Notes under the pieces: model-generated
What the model was told of the DNA's origin: nothing
Seen by the model: only the letters and a program-made list of their open reading frames with translations
Databases searched by the model: none
Source of the DNA: an uncultured Alistipes sp.
GTDB taxonomy: Bacteria; Bacteroidota; Bacteroidia; Bacteroidales; Rikenellaceae
NCBI GenBank assembly: GCA_900544265.1
Contig: UQUQ01000043.1
Location: 1-9,530, forward strand
Direction: 5' to 3'
DNA length: 9,530 nt
Made by a program: the position numbers and the translations under genes
In this document: positions 5,281 through 9,530 of the stretch, one piece after another
Layout of the letters: every line of letters begins with the position of its first letter
How positions within the stretch are numbered: the stretch's first letter is position 1

Positions 5281-5291
5281 AAATACAGCCG

Positions 5292-5864
5292 ATGAAGGAA
5301 AAATTGCAGGAATTGCTCGACCGGGAGAATCTGCGGCCCGGGCAGCTGGCCGAACGACTCGATGTCAATCCGGCGAGCATCTCCCATATCCTCAAGGGAC
5401 GCAACAAACCGGGGATCGAATTTCTGCAAAAGATTCTCCGCGCCTTCCCGAAACTCAACCCCGACTGGCTGCTGCTCGACTCCGCCCAGTACGAGCGCGA
5501 CGGAGCGACCGCTCCCGCCGCGGCCACCTCTTTCGGGCAAAATCCGGGGGCAACAGCCGGGCGGGCCGGCATCGGAACGGCCGGTCTCCAGCAAGGAGTC
5601 CCGGGAGCGCAGAACGGAGCGCCGTCTACGGCGGCTCATGTCGCGGGTCCGCACGCTGCCGCCGGGAATCCTTCGCTCTTCGGTCAACCGGTCAATAGTG
5701 GCTCCACCCCGACCGCTTCGGGCAGCCTGTTCGCCGCCGGAGCATCCGGGACTCCCGGGGCGGGTATGCCGGACGGAGGATCCGCACACGACAAGGCGGT
5801 CAAGCGCGTCATCGTCCTCTATACCGACAACACGTTTGAAAGTTACACGCCGACGTCGCGATAA
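5292..5864 (+). CDS. XRE/Cro-family transcriptional regulator with long Ala/Gly/Pro linker
   Basis: The 190-aa product has an N-terminal lambda-repressor-like helix-turn-helix (res ~1-62). The recognition unit is QLAERLDVNPASISHIL (18-34), followed by KGRNKPGIEFLQKILRAFP and NPDWLLL. This resembles short XRE proteins common in Bacteroidales, which also tend to end in a strand pair like VKRVIVLYTDNTFESY (res ~170-185 here). Between them, about 100 residues rich in Ala, Gly, Pro, Ser and Thr with little hydrophobic core (res ~70-166) form a probably disordered linker, longer than I would expect. The short C-terminal block may mediate dimerisation or ligand sensing (inference). It stands alone, behind an AT-rich region with palindromic sites. 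The body has the high GC of the genome although its upstream region does not. Confidence 0.88.
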   Translation: MKEKLQELLDRENLRPGQLAERLDVNPASISHILKGRNKPGIEFLQKILRAFPKLNPDWLLLDSAQYERDGATAPAAATSFGQNPGATAGRAGIGTAGLQQGVPGAQNGAPSTAAHVAGPHAAAGNPSLFGQPVNSGSTPTASGSLFAAGASGTPGAGMPDGGSAHDKAVKRVIVLYTDNTFESYTPTSR

Positions 5865-6212
5865 TTCCGACCGGGAGGCCGTATCGCGCAAAATATCGCA
5901 ATCTCGAAAGGGATAAAATCGGTAGACAGCGTTCAAAATAGGGATTCCAGCCCCCTGCAAGCACGAAATACGGCATATCTCGACCCGGTGACAAACCGGG
6001 GATCCCACGCGCAATCCGGAAAAATTCAGGGCATTTTACGAATCGCCGCCCGTACACTCGCAACCCGGAATGGTTCAAAAACACTATTGACGAAGCTGTC
6101 GTCCGAAATGAAATACCATCCGGAAATTCAGGAAGTCTTTGCAGGAAACCGCCCGAATTGCCCGCCCTGAAACAACCACGATCCGGAATTAGCGGGTGTT
6201 TGTAAAATCGAC
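5865..6212. other. Convergent intergenic region with short repeats
   Basis: No gene is supported. ATCCGGAA recurs (around 6012, 6119 and 6182), the first two followed by near-identical ATTCAGG. A 6-bp hairpin CCCGGT/ACCGGG (5984-6000) lacks a T-tract. A 60-codon GTG-start frame (5988-6170) and a 91-codon minus-strand frame overlapping the XRE gene end look accidental. A TTTGTAAA half site lies at 6199-6206. Confidence 0.5.
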
Positions 6213-6686
6213 TTACGGACCAACCGTCTTTACGGGTTGCTGACAGGGACGCAATGCTACCTGTTCTTGAAAAAGCAGAGGCCTCGTGCCGATCGGGAAA
6301 TCAGGTGCAGCCACGCAGAATGCGCTCCGCATCACGTAGGGTTTTTCAGCGCCTACGATGTCGACGATCCGAAACCCGGTGATATGCATTCGGCGGATGA
6401 TCCGCGAGGCGTTGAGGGAGCGAAATGCGCACGTGAATCGTTCGTAGGTGCGTTGCCAATCCTTTATGCCGTGCACATCGGCCCGCAGGTGGCAAATCCG
6501 TTCATCGGGCAAGAGGCGTTGCATCAGTTCAATATTTTGTTGGTACTGCTGGAGCAGGCGCGGGAAATATACATCGGTTTTGAGTTCGCGCACTCCGTTA
6601 TACATTTGTAAAGGAACCCGCACGTAGCGCGGTTTGGATACGATTCTTGTTTTGAAAAGTACCGATTTCTGACGATCCGAGAGCAT
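6213..6686 (-). CDS. Unrecognised protein, 157 aa
   Basis: The product starts MLSDRQKSVLFKTRIVSKP and has no signal peptide or membrane helix. Residues ~18-110 look like a genuine globular domain: basic N-terminal strand region (KPRYVRVPLQMYNGV), an amphipathic helix (FPRLLQQYQQNIELMQRLL), then ICHLRADVHGIKDW, ERFTCAFRSLNASRIIRRM and HITGFRIVDIVG. The last ~30 residues (from AAPDFPIGTRP) look less ordered. I know no family for it. The opposite strand also has a 124-codon open frame, but its residue order is less protein-like. The gene is convergent with the XRE regulator and has its own leader of about 100 nt. Intermediate GC and isolation leave open that it is accessory. I am moderately sure that it is a gene. 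Confidence 0.6.
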   Translation of the reverse strand: MLSDRQKSVLFKTRIVSKPRYVRVPLQMYNGVRELKTDVYFPRLLQQYQQNIELMQRLLPDERICHLRADVHGIKDWQRTYERFTCAFRSLNASRIIRRMHITGFRIVDIVGAEKPYVMRSAFCVAAPDFPIGTRPLLFQEQVALRPCQQPVKTVGP

Positions 6687-6758
6687 TGCAATTATCTGTT
6701 TTTGAGTGAAATATACATATGTTACCTATCTTATTTTACGATACTTGAGTGCAGGATT

Positions 6759-6796
6759 TTTGTAGTCGGTTGTGGCTCAACGTCACTACAAAGGTA
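6759..6796 (-). promoter_or_regulatory. Inverted repeat and -7 box in the leader of the 157-aa gene
   Basis: On the minus strand TACCTTTG (6796-6789) fits a -7 box, though no good -33 is found. It runs into an imperfect inverted repeat: TTTGTAGT and ACTACAAA as outer arms (6785-6792 and 6759-6766), GTTG and CAAC as inner arms, loop AGCCA. The repeat could be an operator or form a hairpin at the start of the transcript. The outer arm contains part of the -7 box. Confidence 0.45.
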
Positions 6797-6823
6797 TGCA
6801 ATAATATTTACATTATGTTAAAT

Positions 6824-6863
6824 AAAAGGAAGCCGGGTAGTGTTGATAACTCACTACCCGGCT
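6824..6863 (-). terminator. Strong intrinsic terminator of the rel-HIT operon
   Basis: AGCCGGGTAGTG (6831-6842) and CACTACCCGGCT (6852-6863) form a perfect 12-bp stem with a 9-nt loop. Reading the minus strand it is followed by TCCTTTTATTT. It lies 36 bp after the HIT gene stop, and ends transcription before the leader of the 157-aa gene. Confidence 0.85.
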
Positions 6864-6898
6864 GATTATGTGCGCAATGCAGATTTGTAAACAGTGCG

Positions 6899-7285
6899 CT
6901 ATCTGGTCAGTTTATCGGCGATTTCGCGGAACTCTTCCGGCGTCAAATGGAGCTTTTCGCGGTGGAAATCGACGTCGTTTTCGCTCTGGATGGGGATCAG
7001 ATGGATGTGTGCATGGGGTACTTCCATGCCCAGCACGACGACCGCTACCCTTGCGCACGCTATTTCGCGCTTGATTTTCGTCGCCACCTTCTTGGCAAAG
7101 AGGATCATGCCCGCCAGCGTCTCGTCGTCGAGGTCGAAGAGGTAGTCCACCTCCTTTTTCGGCACGACGAGCGTATGGCCCTTCGTCAGCGGGTTGATGT
7201 CGAGAAATGCGTAGTAGTTGTCGTCTTCGGCGACCTTGTAGGAGGGAATTTCCCCCGCAATGATGCGTGAAAAAATGGATGCCAT
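6899..7285 (-). CDS. HIT-family nucleotide phosphohydrolase (HinT-like)
   Basis: The 128-aa product MASIFSRIIAGEIPS... carries the histidine-triad signature HAHIHLIPI (res 91-99; His91, His93, His95) and the family's N-terminal pattern, including FLDINPLTKGHTLVVPK (27-43). HIT proteins are cytoplasmic dimers that hydrolyse AMP-linked substrates such as purine phosphoramidates or aminoacyl adenylates. Length matches HinT-type enzymes. The start at 7285 is chosen because the family begins just before the IFxRII motif; upstream in-frame residues are not conserved-looking. It is last in the minus-strand operon, 34 nt after the 91-aa membrane protein. Exact substrate is not predictable. Confidence 0.93.
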   Translation of the reverse strand: MASIFSRIIAGEIPSYKVAEDDNYYAFLDINPLTKGHTLVVPKKEVDYLFDLDDETLAGMILFAKKVATKIKREIACARVAVVVLGMEVPHAHIHLIPIQSENDVDFHREKLHLTPEEFREIADKLTR

Positions 7286-7319
7286 GGTTATGCTCTTTTT
7301 ATGGTATTTCTGTTCGATT

Positions 7320-7595
7320 TCAGTAGGGCTGTTTTCCGGCCAGCTGCCGCTTGATGTTGATCCGGCCGATGAGCAGGGTGACGAGCGGTGCAAGCAGGCA
7401 GATCAGTATGCCCCAGTTGAACGGCTCAGCGGCGCAGTACAGGACAATCGCACCGGCGAGCGCTGCGACGCTGTAGCAGCACAGAAATACGTTGATCCGT
7501 TTAAGTTGTCGCCGCAGCTTCTCGGGCGCATGGGCGCTTGCGTGCCGTGGCGTCTTCTGTGGTGCGGGTTTCGGATGGGGCTGCCGGTCGTTCAT
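7320..7595 (-). CDS. Small two-helix membrane protein, unknown function (91 aa)
   Basis: The product starts MNDRQPHPKPAPQKTPRH, a polar Pro/His/Lys-rich N-terminus of about 35 residues. Two hydrophobic helices follow, VFLCCYSVAALAGAIVLYC and WGILICLLAPLVTLLIG, with a short turn (AAEPFN) between them and a basic tail (INIKRQLAGKQPY). Positive charges flank the helices on both outer sides, consistent with both termini inside. No family is recognised. The same frame is open for 450 nt further upstream, but that part is a shadow of the 188-aa gene; ATG at 7595 lies 23 nt after that gene's stop. Co-transcription with rel and the HIT gene is likely. Confidence 0.7.
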   Translation of the reverse strand: MNDRQPHPKPAPQKTPRHASAHAPEKLRRQLKRINVFLCCYSVAALAGAIVLYCAAEPFNWGILICLLAPLVTLLIGRINIKRQLAGKQPY

Positions 7596-7618
7596 GGCTG
7601 TTGTCGTGTCGATGGGTG

Positions 7619-8185
7619 TCAATACCCCTCCTCTTCGCATTTGGGCTTCATGATCTCGGAATAGAGCACGGCGCGGCGCAGGTCGAACTCTTCGCGGATC
7701 TCGGTCGCGAGGTCCGGTGCGATCGTGCCGTTTGCGTGGGCCGCGCGAAGAGACTGCACGACGTCGCCGACGCCGTTTTGGCGCGAAGTCTGCGGCTTCC
7801 CGGCTGCCTTCCGGTGGCTTTTCTCCGTCGCTGCGGCTCCCTGTCTGCCGTCGTATGCCGGACGGTTGGACGAAGACGCGACGGTCGGTGCGGTTGCGGC
7901 GCCGTGGCGGGGCTCCGATGCGGAGGCTGTCGTCCGGGGTTTTCGGGCCGGGGCGGCCGGAGTAACGGGCCACGGCGTAGGGCGTCCCGTCACCTCGTCG
8001 GCTGCGGACTGCGGCGGCTGCGGCGTGTCCCACGAGGGCCACGCTTCGCGTCCGGTCACCTCCTCCTGGAGCTCCTTGGCGCGTTTTGCCACCTCCCGGG
8101 CCCGTTTGCGGGCCTTGGAGTTGGAACTGAATACCAGGGCTCCGACGGCGACCAGCAGCCAGATGATTGATCCGAAATCCTCCAT
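7619..8185 (-). CDS. Membrane-anchored protein with disordered middle, unknown function (188 aa)
   Basis: The product begins MEDFGSIIWLLVAVGALVF, one N-terminal membrane helix (~res 5-20). A strongly basic, probably coiled-coil helix (KARKRAREVAKRAKELQEE, ~24-42) follows, then ~90 residues rich in Pro, Ala, Ser and Thr, and a short ordered C-terminal part (LATEIREEFDLRRAVLYSE). The DLRRAVLYSEI motif reminds me of the end of small Bacteroidales hypotheticals, where it may be the conserved core, but no function is known to me. ATG at 8185 starts 4 nt after the rel stop codon, so translation is probably coupled to rel. Topology would place most of the protein on one side of the inner membrane, likely the cytoplasm given the basic residues after the helix. 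Confidence 0.8.
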   Translation of the reverse strand: MEDFGSIIWLLVAVGALVFSSNSKARKRAREVAKRAKELQEEVTGREAWPSWDTPQPPQSAADEVTGRPTPWPVTPAAPARKPRTTASASEPRHGAATAPTVASSSNRPAYDGRQGAAATEKSHRKAAGKPQTSRQNGVGDVVQSLRAAHANGTIAPDLATEIREEFDLRRAVLYSEIMKPKCEEEGY

Positions 8186-8189
8186 AACG

Positions 8190-9530
8190 TCAGTTCATGG
8201 TTCGTTTGACACTCTCGATGCCCTTGATGCCGCGCAGCCGGTCCATGACGGCGTAGAGGCTCTCCGCGTCCTTGACGTAGAGGCTGATGCTGCCCTCGAA
8301 GATGCCGTCGTGGCTGTGGATGTTGATCTCGCGGATGTTGATGCTGAAGTCGCCGCTGACGACCTTCGCCAGATCGAGCAGGATGCCCATGCGGTCGATG
8401 CCGCGCAGCTCGACCGTGACCAGATACGACATGGCCTTGTGCTGCGACCATTTGATCTCCTCCTTGACGATGTTGCGGCCGAACTGTGCCGCCAGACGGT
8501 TCAGCTCGTCGCACGTAGCCTTGTGGACGATGATGTTGCCCGTCGCCGGATCGCGGTACCCCACGACCTTGTCGCCCGGAATGGGCTTGCAGCATTCGGC
8601 CATCACAAACTGCGGCTCCCCCTGCTGTGCGGCGGCCGTGCCGTCGGGTGCGGTGTCGCTGTCGGCCGTCTCGTCACCCTCGTCCTTCTCCTTCTTCGGG
8701 ATGAAGAGGGTCCAGAACTTCAGTATCTTGCTCTTGGAGTTGATCTTCAGCACCTTTTCCAGATCGTCCAGCGAGACGATGCCGGCGCCGATCTTGCTGT
8801 AGAGCTCCTCCTTGTTGCTGCATTCGTAGATGGGGATGATCTTGCGCAGGACGCGGCCGCTGAGGTTGATGTTCAGCGACTTCATCTTCTCCTCGAGCAT
8901 CTGCATGCCCCGCTCGATGTTGTTCTGCCGCTCGCGCTTGAGGAAGCTCTTGATTGCCGTCTTGGCCTTTGCCGTGGTGACGATGTCGAGCCATTCGGGC
9001 TTGGGCCGTGCATTGTCGGCCGTGATGATCTCGATCTGGTCGCCGCTGTTGATCTGCGTGGTGATCGGTTCGAGCTTGTGGTTGATCTTCGCGCTGATGG
9101 CGTTGTTGCCGATCTTCGAGTGGATGTCGTAGGCGAAGTCGAGGGCCGTGGCGCCGTAGGGCATCTTGCGGGCTTCGCCCTTGGGTGTAAATACCACGAT
9201 TTCCGATGTATAGAGCGACAACTTGAAGTTGTCCAGGAAGTCCACGGCGTTCTCCGTCGGGCTGTTCAGCGCCGCGCGGATCTGCTTGAGCCACTTGTCG
9301 AATTCGTCCTCGTCCTGCGAGATCGTCGCATGCTTGTACTTCCAGTGTGCGGCGAATCCCCGTTCGGCGATCTCCTCCATGCGCTGCGTGCGGATCTGCA
9401 CCTCGACCCACACGCCGTCGGGTCCCATGACCGTTGCGTGCAGCGCCTCGTATCCGTTGGCCTTGGGCATCGAGATCCAGTCGCGCAGCCGGTCGGGTTT
9501 GGGGGTGTAAATGTCGGTGATCGTCGAGTA
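8190..9530 (-). CDS. rel: Bifunctional (p)ppGpp synthetase/hydrolase (Rel/SpoT), C-terminal 446 aa
   Basis: The frame enters at the window edge inside the synthetase domain (TDIYTPKPDRLRDWI, then GYEALH with the conserved Tyr and His, and VEVQIRT with the catalytic Glu). The TGS domain follows (VVFTPKGEARKMPYGATALDFAY), then a long helical domain, a conserved-Cys/zinc-finger segment (ECCKPIPGDKVVGY ... HKATC), and a C-terminal ACT domain (VTVELRGIDRMGILLDLA). This domain order is that of long RSH enzymes, which make and break the stringent-response alarmone and sense uncharged tRNA on the ribosome. About 290 residues (HD hydrolase domain and start) lie beyond the window, so whether the hydrolase is active cannot be seen. 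An acidic low-complexity insert (KKEKDEGDETADSD) precedes the Cys domain. It is the first visible gene of the operon. Confidence 0.96.
   Translation of the reverse strand, partial: YSTITDIYTPKPDRLRDWISMPKANGYEALHATVMGPDGVWVEVQIRTQRMEEIAERGFAAHWKYKHATISQDEDEFDKWLKQIRAALNSPTENAVDFLDNFKLSLYTSEIVVFTPKGEARKMPYGATALDFAYDIHSKIGNNAISAKINHKLEPITTQINSGDQIEIITADNARPKPEWLDIVTTAKAKTAIKSFLKRERQNNIERGMQMLEEKMKSLNINLSGRVLRKIIPIYECSNKEELYSKIGAGIVSLDDLEKVLKINSKSKILKFWTLFIPKKEKDEGDETADSDTAPDGTAAAQQGEPQFVMAECCKPIPGDKVVGYRDPATGNIIVHKATCDELNRLAAQFGRNIVKEEIKWSQHKAMSYLVTVELRGIDRMGILLDLAKVVSGDFSINIREINIHSHDGIFEGSISLYVKDAESLYAVMDRLRGIKGIESVKRTMN

Larger units (their letters stand above)
4580..5290. other. AT-rich intergenic island upstream of the XRE gene
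   Basis: Base composition falls sharply to roughly one third G+C, against well above half in the flanking genes. The island holds the TTTACA-NN-TGTAAA palindromes, a DnaA-box match and the XRE promoter. An 82-codon open frame starting TTG at 4879 is Lys/Asn/Tyr/Ile-rich, as AT-rich noncoding DNA would be, and I do not call it a gene. Possible roles are a large regulatory region, a foreign insertion, or an unwinding element. Confidence 0.6.

Noticed and set aside
5984..6000. CCCGGT/ACCGGG hairpin considered as XRE gene terminator or part of a tRNA
   Set aside because: No T-tract follows, and no tRNA arms or T-loop sequence are present nearby.
5809..6084. Minus-strand 91-codon frame overlapping the XRE gene end
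   Set aside because: Overlaps a confident gene on the other strand and contains no recognisable motif.
7596..8042. N-terminal extension of the 91-aa membrane protein to 240 aa
   Set aside because: The extension is a +1/-1 shadow of the 188-aa gene, Arg/Pro-rich, and the two genes are separated by a normal operon gap.
1..9530. CRISPR array, rRNA, tRNA or insertion sequence
   Set aside because: No regularly spaced repeats with unique spacers, no tRNA-like cloverleaf, and no transposase or long terminal inverted repeats were seen.

Overview
The window reads as chromosomal DNA of a fairly GC-rich member of the Bacteroidota, most likely Bacteroidales (an Alistipes/Rikenellaceae-type genome is my guess from GC and protein flavour, not something the sequence proves). 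Reasons: several intergenic regions carry the Bacteroidota promoter pattern (TTTG or TTG, a 19-21 nt gap, then TAnnTTTG), Shine-Dalgarno sequences are weak, and the proteins (Rel, ZnuA with an ETFEPTP motif, short XRE regulators ending in a DNTFESY-type tail) look like Bacteroidales versions. The first ~117 bases are homopolymer runs that look like a damaged contig end.

Left part (1-1182): a 5'-terminal fragment of a MATE-family efflux protein on the minus strand is divergent from a small conserved alpha-helical protein of 95 aa on the plus strand. The latter has a near-consensus promoter, a ~110 nt structured leader and a strong intrinsic terminator. Next (1288-3053) come a zinc-type ABC transporter binding lipoprotein (znuA) and its ATPase (znuC), co-directional on the minus strand with a 4-nt ATGA overlap; no permease gene is visible. 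Divergent from znuA is a secreted protein of about 227 aa built of about five ~40-residue repeats (3194-3877).

Middle part (3878-5291): about 1.4 kb without a convincing gene. Its first half holds degenerate repeats and hairpins. Its second half (about 4580-5290) is an AT-rich island with a cluster of palindromes of the form TTTACA-NN-TGTAAA, one exact DnaA-box match and a promoter, ending at an XRE-family regulator (5292-5864). The palindromes overlap the promoter, which suggests autoregulation. This is the most interesting part of the window.

Right part (5865-9530): an unrecognised minus-strand gene of 157 aa lies convergent to the XRE gene, with an inverted repeat in its leader. Then comes a tight minus-strand operon, read right to left: rel/spoT-type (p)ppGpp synthetase/hydrolase (C-terminal 446 aa; its 5' part runs off the window), a 188-aa membrane-anchored protein, a 91-aa two-TM protein, and a HIT-family nucleotide hydrolase. 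A strong hairpin terminator ends it.
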